DNA of 64,000 nt from a bacterium (GTDB lineage Bacteria > Desulfobacterota > Binatia > HRBIN30 > CADEER01): assembly GCA_019637795.1 (NCBI GenBank), contig JAHBUY010000005.1, positions 584,902 to 648,901 on the forward strand, read 5' to 3'. Below the pieces are notes generated by a model. It was not told where the DNA came from and made no database searches. It worked only from the letters and a program-made list of their open reading frames with translations. The translations under genes were made by a program, and so were the position numbers. How positions within the stretch are numbered: position 1 is the stretch's first letter; every line of letters begins with the position of its first letter. Of this stretch, positions 37,650-45,357 are shown piece by piece.

Positions 37650-40600
37650 ATGGCTGCGGAGGGGGTGCCGACGGCGGGGATGCCCGTGAACATCGCCCGA
37701 CCGGCGCCCGGCGTCGTCCCGCCTGCCACCGCGCCGACCCGCGGCATGCCGCCGCACGCCGTTCTCATCGGCGGCCGCTACCAGGTGCTGAACGAGCTCG
37801 GCAGCGGGGGCATGGGCGAGGTCTTCCGCGTCCTCGACCGCCTCACCGGCCGCGTCGCGACGCTCAAGCGACTCAAGGCGACCCACGTCCGCGCCTCGAG
37901 CACCCTCGGCATCGACTGCCGCCTCGCGCTGGCGCAGGAGTTCCGGCTCCTGGCGTCGCTCCGCCATCCCAACATCATCAGCGTTCTCGACTACGGCTTC
38001 GATGCCGACGGCCATCCCTACTTCACCATGGATCTGGAGGAGAACGCCCGCAGCATCATCGCCGCCGGGCGCGGGCGGCCGCCGGCGATCCAGGCCGAGC
38101 TGATCGCGCAGGCGTTGCGGGCACTGGTCTACCTGCATCGCCACGGCATCATCCATCGCGACCTCAAACCCGACAACCTGCTCGTGGTGCGCGACCAGGT
38201 GAAGCTGCTCGACTTCGGCCTCTCCGCGCACCGCACGTTGCTCGACAGCGAGGACGCGATGCTGGTCGGGACGCCGGCGTACATGGCGCCGGAGGTGATG
38301 CAGGGCGGCACCGCCTCCGAGCAGAGCGATCTCTACGCGCTCGGACTCATCGCCTACGAGCTGTTCACCGGCCGTTATCCGTTCGACGAGTCGACGGCGG
38401 CGGCACTCTACGCCGATGCCCTGCACACGCCGCTGCCGCGCCCCACCGACGATCTCGACGAGCGGTTCACCGCCGTCATGGCGCGCCTGCTCGCCAAGGA
38501 TCCGGCGGCCCGGTACCGCGGCGCCGAACAGGTGATCCGCGATCTCGAGCTGGCGCTCGGCCAGCCGTTGCCGATCGAGACCATGGCGACGCGCGAGAGC
38601 TTTCTGCAGGCCGCCCCGTTCGTCGGCCGCGCCGACGAGCTGACGACGCTGAGCACCGCCCTGGCCAGCGCCGCCAACGGCCACGGCGGCACCTGGCTGA
38701 TCGGCGGCGAGAGCGGCGTCGGCAAGTCCCGGCTGCTCGAGGAGATCCGCATCCAGGCGCTGGCGCGCGGCTTCGTCGTCCTGCGCGGCCAGGTGGTCAG
38801 CCAGGGCGGCAGCCCGTATCACCCGTGGCGCGACGTGATCACCAACCTGCTGCTGCACGCGCCGGTGACGCCGGCGCAGGCGGCGGTGCTGAAGCCGGTC
38901 GCGCCGGCCATCGCCGCGCTGGTCGGGAGCGAGGTGGCCGACGCGCCGATGGTCGACGCGTCGGCGGCGCAGTCGCGGCTGATGATCGCGGTCGAGGAGC
39001 TCTTCACCGCCGCCGCGGTGCCGGTGGTCGTCATCCTCGACGACCTGCACTGGGCGGGCAGCGAGAGTCTGCAGATGCTGAGCTGGCTGACGCGGGCCGC
39101 CGAAGGCCTGCCGCTGCTCCTGCTCGGCACCTACCGCCTCGACGAGGCGCCGCACCTGGGGCAGGCGGTGCGCGGCGCGCACGCGCTCACGCTGCCGCGC
39201 CTGGCGCCGGACGAGGTCGCGGCGCTCTGCGAGTTGGTGATCGGCCCGCGCGGCGGCACGCGCGAGGTGATCGCGCTGGTGCAGCGCGAATCCGAGGGCA
39301 TTCCGCTGTTCATCGTCGAGGTCCTGCGGACGCTCGCCGAGAGCGCCGGGCACCTCGCCGAGATCGGCGACTTCGGCGTGCCGCGGCGGGTCGTCGGCGG
39401 CGGCATCCAGCGCGCCATCCGCCGCCGCCTGACGCGGCTGCCGCCGAGCGCGCTCGAGCCACTGCGGACCGCGGCGGTCATCGACCGCGCGATCGACCTC
39501 GCGCTCCTCGCCTTCCTCCACCCGACCCTCGACCTCGCGACGTGGACCACGGAATGCGCCATGGGCGCCGTGCTGGAGGCGCACGCGGGGACGTGGCGAT
39601 TCGCCCACGACAAGCTGCGCGAGCTGCTCCTCGAGGATCTCGACCCGACGACCCGACGGGCGCTGCACGGCCGCGTCGCGCGCGCCATCGAGAGCGTCCA
39701 CGCCGGGCGCACCGAGTACGTCACCGCGCTCGCCCACCACTGGCGCCAGGCCGGCAGCGAGGAGAAGGAAGCCCACTTCTCCGAGCGCGCCGGCTTCCTG
39801 GCGCTCGAGAACGCCGCCTGCCAGGAGGCGGTCGCCTACTTCGATCGCGCCCTCGAGCTGCTGCAGGGGCCGGCGGAGGTGGCGGCGCCGCCCCGCCGCG
39901 CGCCCTGGCCGCGGTGGGATCGCAACGCCGGCGTCGACCCGACGAGCCATGCCTTCCGCCTGGCCCGTCTCGACGCGGCGCTCAGCGAATCGCACTTCCG
40001 TCTCGGCAACCTGGCGCTGTGCCGCGCCCACTCCGAGCGCACCCTGGCGCGGATCGGCCAGCCGACACCGCCGCGCCGCATCGGCTGGATCACCGGCGCG
40101 CTGCGCGAGGCGCTCATCCGCGCGCTACAGCGCGCCTGGCTGCGCGGGCGCCCATCGCCCGTCGCCAGCCGCGAGGTCGCCAGCGTCATCGCCCCGGTCG
40201 AGCACCGGCTGACCGAGGCGTACTTCTACGCCCTCGACCCGCTGCCGATCCTCTGGCTGCTGCTGCGCATCGTCAACCGCTGCGAGCCCGTCGGACCCTC
40301 GCCAGCGCTGGCGCAGGCATACATCCTGCTCGCCGTTCTGGCGGAGACGCTGCCGCTGCCGCGCCTGGCTGCGACCTGGCGCCAGCGCGCGCTCGACATC
40401 ACGCAGGCGAGCGGCACGACCCGCGACATCGCCCTGGCGCTGTCGCGCACCGCGGTGATCGCGCTCGGCACCTGCCGCTGGCCGGAATCGCACGCCTCGC
40501 TGCTCGAGGCGGCGACGCTCGCCGAGCAGGTCGGCGACATCCGCCTGCTCGAGGAGACACAGTCGCAGCTCAGCGCCCACTATCTCTACGTCGGGGAGTA

Positions 40601-41360
40601 CGAGCGCGGCATCGCCGCCAAGCAACGGTCGCTGTCGCTCAGCCGCCGCAGCGGCAACCGCCAGGCCGAGTGCTGGGGACTGCTCGGCATGGGCGACATG
40701 CTGACCCGCCTCGGCCGCCCGCTCGAGGCGCTGCCGTACTACGAGGAAGGGCTCGCCAAGCTGGACGAGCGCACCACCACCACCGACACCATCTGGGGCA
40801 TGGGCATGCGCGGGCTGGCGCGGCTGCGCGGCGGCGATCCCGCCGGCGCCCTCGACTCGGCCCGCGGCGCCCTCGCCCACCTGCTCGCCACGCAGCCGCT
40901 CGGCTACTGGGTGCAACACGGCACCGCCGCCACGGCGGAGGTCTTCCTCACCGCGCTCGAGTGCGATCTGGCGCGGCTCGGCGAGAGCCGCGCCGTCGTG
41001 CTCCGCGAGGCGCGCCAGGCCACCCTGTGCCTGCGCCGGTTCGCGCGCCGCTTTCCGCTCGGGCGCTCGCACGCCGCCCTGTGGAGCGGCGTCGAGGCCT
41101 TCCTCCAGGGGCGTCAGGGCCGCGCCCAGCGTCTGTGGCGGCGGACGCTCGGCGTCGCCGCCGAGCTCGGCACGCCCTACGAGGAGGCGCGGGCGCACTT
41201 CGAGATCGGCCGGCGCGAGGCGGTCGGCGATCCGGCGCGGCGGCCCCATCTCGAGCAGGCGCGGGAGATCTTCGCCCGCATCCAGTGCCGCATCGAGCTG
41301 GAATGGACGCGACAGGCGCTGGCGGGCGCGCCGCCGGACACGACTGGAGGATGGGCGTGA
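37650..41360 (+). CDS. Serine/threonine protein kinase fused to AAA ATPase and TPR-like region (PknK type)
   Basis: 1236 residues. The kinase domain has GSGGMGEV (near 50), the Lys in ATLKRLK, HRDLKPDN (about 169), DFGL (189) and APEVM. An AAA/STAND ATPase follows, with P-loop GGESGVGKS (about 352) and Walker B VVILDDLHW (461). The C-terminal half is helical TPR-like repeats. Such PknK/guanylate-cyclase-type multidomain proteins sense a signal and phosphorylate partners. Its stop overlaps the following methyltransferase start by about 10 bp, suggesting linked function. Start at MAAEGVPTAG; a second Met eleven codons later is possible. No membrane segment is seen. Confidence 0.9.
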   Translation: MAAEGVPTAGMPVNIARPAPGVVPPATAPTRGMPPHAVLIGGRYQVLNELGSGGMGEVFRVLDRLTGRVATLKRLKATHVRASSTLGIDCRLALAQEFRLLASLRHPNIISVLDYGFDADGHPYFTMDLEENARSIIAAGRGRPPAIQAELIAQALRALVYLHRHGIIHRDLKPDNLLVVRDQVKLLDFGLSAHRTLLDSEDAMLVGTPAYMAPEVMQGGTASEQSDLYALGLIAYELFTGRYPFDESTAAALYADALHTPLPRPTDDLDERFTAVMARLLAKDPAARYRGAEQVIRDLELALGQPLPIETMATRESFLQAAPFVGRADELTTLSTALASAANGHGGTWLIGGESGVGKSRLLEEIRIQALARGFVVLRGQVVSQGGSPYHPWRDVITNLLLHAPVTPAQAAVLKPVAPAIAALVGSEVADAPMVDASAAQSRLMIAVEELFTAAAVPVVVILDDLHWAGSESLQMLSWLTRAAEGLPLLLLGTYRLDEAPHLGQAVRGAHALTLPRLAPDEVAALCELVIGPRGGTREVIALVQRESEGIPLFIVEVLRTLAESAGHLAEIGDFGVPRRVVGGGIQRAIRRRLTRLPPSALEPLRTAAVIDRAIDLALLAFLHPTLDLATWTTECAMGAVLEAHAGTWRFAHDKLRELLLEDLDPTTRRALHGRVARAIESVHAGRTEYVTALAHHWRQAGSEEKEAHFSERAGFLALENAACQEAVAYFDRALELLQGPAEVAAPPRRAPWPRWDRNAGVDPTSHAFRLARLDAALSESHFRLGNLALCRAHSERTLARIGQPTPPRRIGWITGALREALIRALQRAWLRGRPSPVASREVASVIAPVEHRLTEAYFYALDPLPILWLLLRIVNRCEPVGPSPALAQAYILLAVLAETLPLPRLAATWRQRALDITQASGTTRDIALALSRTAVIALGTCRWPESHASLLEAATLAEQVGDIRLLEETQSQLSAHYLYVGEYERGIAAKQRSLSLSRRSGNRQAECWGLLGMGDMLTRLGRPLEALPYYEEGLAKLDERTTTTDTIWGMGMRGLARLRGGDPAGALDSARGALAHLLATQPLGYWVQHGTAATAEVFLTALECDLARLGESRAVVLREARQATLCLRRFARRFPLGRSHAALWSGVEAFLQGRQGRAQRLWRRTLGVAAELGTPYEEARAHFEIGRREAVGDPARRPHLEQAREIFARIQCRIELEWTRQALAGAPPDTTGGWA

Positions 41361-42271
41361 GAACGGAGGCGCTGGCGGTGCTGCGCTGTCCGGACTGCCA
41401 CGGCGGTCTGCGCTACCGCGGCGAGACGCGCGACGGCGCGGCGTGGAACGGCGCCCTGGGGTGCGCGCGCGGCCATCGCTGGCCGGTCCGGGACGGCCTG
41501 CCCCATCTGGTCGATCCGGCGCAGGTGCGCGGTCTCGACCGCATCATGCGCGTCGCCTACGACTGGTTCGGCGCGCTCCACGACCCGGCGGTGCGCTTCC
41601 TCCTGCCGGTGTTGCAGTGGGAAGCCATCGATCGCCAGAACTACCTGCGCCGCCTCGAGCTCGCCGCCCTGCGCCCGCGACGCGGCGGACCCCTGCGCAT
41701 TCTCGAGGTCGGGGTCGGCGGCGGCGCCAACATCCCGCTCGTCGAGGCCGGGCTGCCGCCGGGGCTGGAGGTCGAATACTGGGGCGTCGACCTGAGCGAG
41801 GGCATGCTGGCGCAGTGCCGGCGCCGCCTGATCGCGACGCCCCCGCGACATCCGGTGGCGCTGCTGCTCGCCGACGCCCACGCCCTGCCGTTCCCGGACC
41901 ACCGCTTCGACCGCGTCTTCCACACCGGCGCGATCAACGCGTACAACGACCCGCGCCGCGGCCTGGCGGAAATGGCACGGGTGGCGCGCCCCGACACGCC
42001 GATCGTCGTGCTCGACGAGCAGCTCGACCCGCACCGCGCGCACGGCTGGTACCCGCGCCTGATGTTCGGGGCGCTGACCCTCTTCGATCCGGCGCCGCGG
42101 TCGCCGCGGGCGCTGCTGCCCGCCGCGGCGACCGGGATCCGCGACGAGCAGGCGAGCCGCTTCTACTACTGCCTGACGTTCCGCATGCCGGCGGCGCGCC
42201 GGGCGGCGCCGGTCAGCCGTCGAGCCCGGCGCGCATCGCCTCGAACATCGCGTCGGGGGCGATCGGGTTGA
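41351..42271 (+). CDS. SAM-dependent class I methyltransferase with N-terminal Trm112-like zinc segment
   Basis: 306 residues. The N-terminus (VLRCPDCHGGLRY...CARGHRWPV) is a Trm112-type zinc-binding segment. The methyltransferase core has LEVGVGGGANIP as the SAM motif I, GVDLSEGML, and DAHALPFPDHRFDRVF as motif IV-like. The family methylates small molecules or lipids (UbiE-like). It overlaps the kinase stop codon, so it is translationally coupled. Its last 59 bp overlap the convergent CMD gene. Target unknown. Confidence 0.85.
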   Translation: MGVRTEALAVLRCPDCHGGLRYRGETRDGAAWNGALGCARGHRWPVRDGLPHLVDPAQVRGLDRIMRVAYDWFGALHDPAVRFLLPVLQWEAIDRQNYLRRLELAALRPRRGGPLRILEVGVGGGANIPLVEAGLPPGLEVEYWGVDLSEGMLAQCRRRLIATPPRHPVALLLADAHALPFPDHRFDRVFHTGAINAYNDPRRGLAEMARVARPDTPIVVLDEQLDPHRAHGWYPRLMFGALTLFDPAPRSPRALLPAAATGIRDEQASRFYYCLTFRMPAARRAAPVSRRARRASPRTSRRGRSG

Positions 42272-42728
42272 TCCCGCGCTGCGGCTGCTGCGCCAGGCGC
42301 TCGGCGAGGAACCGCAGCAGCCGCACCTCCATCTCGATCCCGTCGGTGAACGAGGGGATACCGGTGTAGATCCCGGCGAGGAGCAGGATGTGCGCGATCT
42401 CGGCCGGCGAGACGCCGAGCATCAGCGCGATGTACATGTGCAGCGCGATGTTGGAGTTGATCTCGCGCGCCGCCAGCAGGGCGATGATGCAGCGCTCGCG
42501 GTCGCGCTCCGAGAGCTGATCGCGCGGCTGGTCGTCATCGGGCGGCAGCCGTCCGTAGAAGAGCGCTTGGATCGCTTCCAGGAGGGGCCTGGACGTCGGG
42601 TAGACGGCGGGCAGGAGGGTGCCCATCTTCGTCTTGAACGCGCCCTGCGCCCGCGCGTCGGCCCACGCCTCGCGCAGCCGCTGCAACTGATCGTCGGTGA
42701 GGATCTCGTTCAGGTCGCTCGGGTCCAT
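42213..42728 (-). CDS. Carboxymuconolactone decarboxylase (CMD/AhpD-like) family protein
   Basis: 171 residues. LSERDRERCIIALLAAREINSN...HMYIALMLGVSPAEIAHILLLAGIYTGIP is the CMD helical signature. The CxxC of AhpD peroxidase-type members is absent, so a decarboxylase-like or lactonase-like role is likelier than a peroxidase. It is the last gene of the minus-strand lipid cluster, 51 bp after the SDR, and overlaps the 3' end of a convergent methyltransferase. A GGAGG precedes the ATG. Confidence 0.85.
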   Translation of the reverse strand: MDPSDLNEILTDDQLQRLREAWADARAQGAFKTKMGTLLPAVYPTSRPLLEAIQALFYGRLPPDDDQPRDQLSERDRERCIIALLAAREINSNIALHMYIALMLGVSPAEIAHILLLAGIYTGIPSFTDGIEMEVRLLRFLAERLAQQPQRGINPIAPDAMFEAMRAGLDG

Positions 42729-42779
42729 GGGGCCTCCGGTCGATGGATTGCGTGCAGGGGAACGCGCACGGCGCGCTGG

Positions 42780-43589
42780 TCATGCCGGCCGCAGGACGAG
42801 GTCCAGCAGCCGCAGCGTCATGCCGCCGGAGAAGTCGATCGTCGCGCCGTTGAACCAGGCGGCCTCGTCGCGGAGCAGCAGCGAGACGAACGCCCCGACC
42901 TCCTCGAGCGTCACCATGCGGCCGGCGGGAATCATCTCCGCGTGCGTCCGCTCGAGGCGGCCCATCGCCTCCGGCCCCATCACCTTCCGCAGCGCCGGGG
43001 TCGCCACGGTGCCGAACTTGAGCAGGTTGACGCGGTGGCCGAGCGGCCCGAGCTCCATCGCGAGATGGCGGACGTACATCTCGAGCGCCGCCTTCGACGC
43101 CGCCACCAGCCCGCAGTTGTGCAGCAGCGATTCGTGCAGGACGTTGGTGAGCCCGAGCAGGCGCGACGCCGGCGCCAGCAGATCGTTCGCGTGCAGCGCC
43201 TGCGCCCAGTAGGCGAACGAGTGCGCCATGTAGTTGAAGGTCTTCTCGAACTGCTTGGGGTGCAGCGCGTCGCCGCGGGTCGAGAGGAAGTGACCGAGCG
43301 AGGCGGCGGCGATCGCGTGCACCAGGAGCGCGGCGCTGCCCCGGCCCGCCACCTCGCGATAGGTCGCGGCGCAGGCCTGGATGCCGTCGGAGGTCCCGGC
43401 ATCGCCGACGTGCAGCACGACCCGACGGCCGGCGTCGCCGATCGCCGCCGCGAGCGCCGCCGCCTCCTCCGGGAAGTTGCCGCGATGCACGCCGAAGACG
43501 TGCAGGCCGGGGTCGCGCGCCACGGCGCGGGCGATCGCGGCGCCGCTGCCCGACGAGACCCCGAGGATGATGGCCCACCGCTCGCTCAT
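42780..43589 (-). CDS. Atypical SDR, enoyl-reductase-like, in the lipid cluster
   Basis: 269 residues. The N-terminal GVSSGSGAAIARA is a glycine-rich NAD(P) motif and GHRVNLLKFGTVATPA matches the SDR C-terminal half. The Lys in LVAASKAALEMYVRHL is present, but neither YxxxK nor the FabI spacing Yx6K supplies a Tyr: those positions are Val and Cys. The catalytic residue therefore differs from textbook SDRs. It is translationally coupled (ATGA) to the acyltransferase and is likely to act on a fatty or beta-keto intermediate made by the KAS III-like enzyme. Reductase versus dehydratase or isomerase activity cannot be decided. Confidence 0.8.
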   Translation of the reverse strand: MSERWAIILGVSSGSGAAIARAVARDPGLHVFGVHRGNFPEEAAALAAAIGDAGRRVVLHVGDAGTSDGIQACAATYREVAGRGSAALLVHAIAAASLGHFLSTRGDALHPKQFEKTFNYMAHSFAYWAQALHANDLLAPASRLLGLTNVLHESLLHNCGLVAASKAALEMYVRHLAMELGPLGHRVNLLKFGTVATPALRKVMGPEAMGRLERTHAEMIPAGRMVTLEEVGAFVSLLLRDEAAWFNGATIDFSGGMTLRLLDLVLRPA

Positions 43590-44371
43590 CGCGTCGCTCC
43601 GCGCGCCCGCGTGGCGTGGCGCGGCGCCGGCCGGCCGCGGGCGCGGTCGAGCAGCGCCTGCACCGCGCCGGTGACGCGCCGGTGCGCGCGCTCCAGGCTC
43701 TCGGGATCGTCGAGCCGCGCCCTGTCCTCCGCCCAGGGGCGGATGGGGTCGCCGATCACCTGGTGCATCTTCACCGGGAACGACGGCGAGAAGGGGAACA
43801 GCCCGAGCGGCCCGATGCCGGTCCACAGGCCCCAGCCGCGCCGCAGGCCGAGCCGCTTGCCGACCGTGATGCCGTCGACCAGGCCGAGGTAGGCGTCGTC
43901 GGTGCCCGACGCGCCCACCGGCACGATCGGGATGCGGTACTTGAGCGACAGCTTCAGGTAGCCGCGGTGCCCGCCCCAGTTGACCGTGTAGCGCCCGTCC
44001 CAGAACGTCCGCGCGCCCTCGGTGGCGGCACCGGGCGTGACGACCAGGTGCTCGCCGCGCCCGATCGCCTCGGCCAGGGCCGGCTCGTCGCCGCCGACGA
44101 AACCGAGCGCGTCGGCGAGCCAGCGCGCCCCCGGGAGGTGGTCGATCGAGCCGTTGAAGATGGCGTGCGGCAGGTAGCCGAGCGCGTCGTAGAGCGCGAC
44201 GGTGAGCATGCACATGTCCCACGCGGCCGGCCGCCCGTGGTAGCCGACGATCAGCGAGGCCGGCGCATCGACCAGGGACTCGAGGCCCTCGACGGTATAG
44301 CGATGGTAGCGCTGCTTGGCGCGCCAGTAGCCCAGCCAGAGCCGCAGCGGCAGCGCCTGCGACGGGCTCAT
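43586..44371 (-). CDS. Acyltransferase of the PlsC/DAGAT-like family
   Basis: 261 residues. YHGRPAAWD resembles the acyltransferase H-x4-D motif but with six residues between His and Asp. VVTPGAATEGA and KYRIPIVPVGASGTDDAY are typical of the diacylglycerol acyltransferase-like branch. It should transfer an acyl chain to an alcohol or lysolipid at the membrane surface. Both ends overlap neighbours by four bases (KAS III-like and SDR), the strongest coupling possible. Exact acceptor unknown. Confidence 0.82.
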   Translation of the reverse strand: MSPSQALPLRLWLGYWRAKQRYHRYTVEGLESLVDAPASLIVGYHGRPAAWDMCMLTVALYDALGYLPHAIFNGSIDHLPGARWLADALGFVGGDEPALAEAIGRGEHLVVTPGAATEGARTFWDGRYTVNWGGHRGYLKLSLKYRIPIVPVGASGTDDAYLGLVDGITVGKRLGLRRGWGLWTGIGPLGLFPFSPSFPVKMHQVIGDPIRPWAEDRARLDDPESLERAHRRVTGAVQALLDRARGRPAPRHATRARGATR

Positions 44372-45357
44372 GCGCCCACCCGGTAGAGCAGCGCGCCGCA
44401 GGACAGGCCGGCGCCGACGCCGGCGACCAGGATGCGGTCGCCGGGACGCACCGGCCGGGTGCGCAGCAGGCGGTCGAGCCCGATGCCGATCGATGCCGAG
44501 GCGAGACTGCCGACCTCCTGCACCACCGGCACGACGCGCGCGCGGTCGATGCCCAGCACCTCGACGACCGTCGCCAGCATGCTGCCGTTCGGCTGGTGCG
44601 GCACCACCCACTCGACGTCGGCGAGCGACAGCGATGCCTGCGCCAGCACGGCGTCGATGCCGCGGCGGAACAGGGTCAGCGCCAGCTCGAGCATGCGGGC
44701 GCTCGGCGTCCCGAAGCGCACCGTCTCGCGCTGGTGCGTGAGCACGCCGTTGGCGAGCGTCACTTCGCCGCCGGCGGCGCCGTCGTTGCGCAACCAGACG
44801 CCGAGGATCCCCTCGCCGTCGCGCGGCGCGGTGACGACGGCGGCGGCCGCCGCGTCGCCGAAGACGAGGAAGGGCCGCGGATCCTCGGGCACGGTGCAGC
44901 GCGAGCCCATCTCCGACGACACCACCACCGCCGGCCCGCCGCCGGTGGCGACGGTGCGCGCCGCGAGGTCGAGCGCAGTGACGAAGCCCATGCAGCCGTT
45001 GTTCATGTCGAAACAGTCGCAGATGCCGCCCAGGCCGAGGCGGGCGGCGATCAGGTTCGCCGTCGCCGGCACCACCATGTCGCCGTTGGTCGAGTTGACG
45101 TAGATCAGGCGCCGCAGCTCGCCCGCCGGCAGCTCGGCGGCCGCCAGCGCCGCGCCCACCGCGTCGGCGCCCAGGCTGGCGAACGAGGCGTCGGGCGGCG
45201 CCACGTAGCGGCTGGCGATGCCGGTGCGCGCCTCGACCTGCGCCGGGTCGCGCGGCGCCGACAGGCGCCGCACGTGCTCGGCGGTGGTGACGCGCCGCCC
45301 GGGCGTGACGCTGGCGGTGCCGGCGATGCGCACGGGAAGGAGCGGCGCCCCCGTCAT
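44368..45357 (-). CDS. 3-Oxoacyl-ACP synthase III (KAS III/FabH)-like enzyme
   Basis: 329 residues of thiolase fold. The active Cys is C122 in MNNGCMGF and His254 lies in PHQPNGSM. The Asn of the usual GNTSAAS triad motif is replaced: the aligned residues are GSLASAS (Ser284). FabH-like proteins with such changes often act in secondary pathways (ketone, olefin or polyketide starter formation) rather than in fatty acid synthesis. Its start overlaps the patatin stop by ATGA and its stop overlaps the acyltransferase start. It should form a carbon-carbon bond between acyl-thioesters, or transfer an acyl group. Confidence 0.87.
   Translation of the reverse strand: MTGAPLLPVRIAGTASVTPGRRVTTAEHVRRLSAPRDPAQVEARTGIASRYVAPPDASFASLGADAVGAALAAAELPAGELRRLIYVNSTNGDMVVPATANLIAARLGLGGICDCFDMNNGCMGFVTALDLAARTVATGGGPAVVVSSEMGSRCTVPEDPRPFLVFGDAAAAAVVTAPRDGEGILGVWLRNDGAAGGEVTLANGVLTHQRETVRFGTPSARMLELALTLFRRGIDAVLAQASLSLADVEWVVPHQPNGSMLATVVEVLGIDRARVVPVVQEVGSLASASIGIGLDRLLRTRPVRPGDRILVAGVGAGLSCGALLYRVGA

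Noticed and set aside
37326..40031. Long minus-strand open frame over the kinase gene
   Set aside because: Antisense shadow of a convincing kinase/ATPase.
42213..42271. Convergent overlap of methyltransferase and CMD gene as evidence for a wrong gene end
   Set aside because: Both proteins keep family motifs well inside their ends; a 59-bp tail overlap is plausible.
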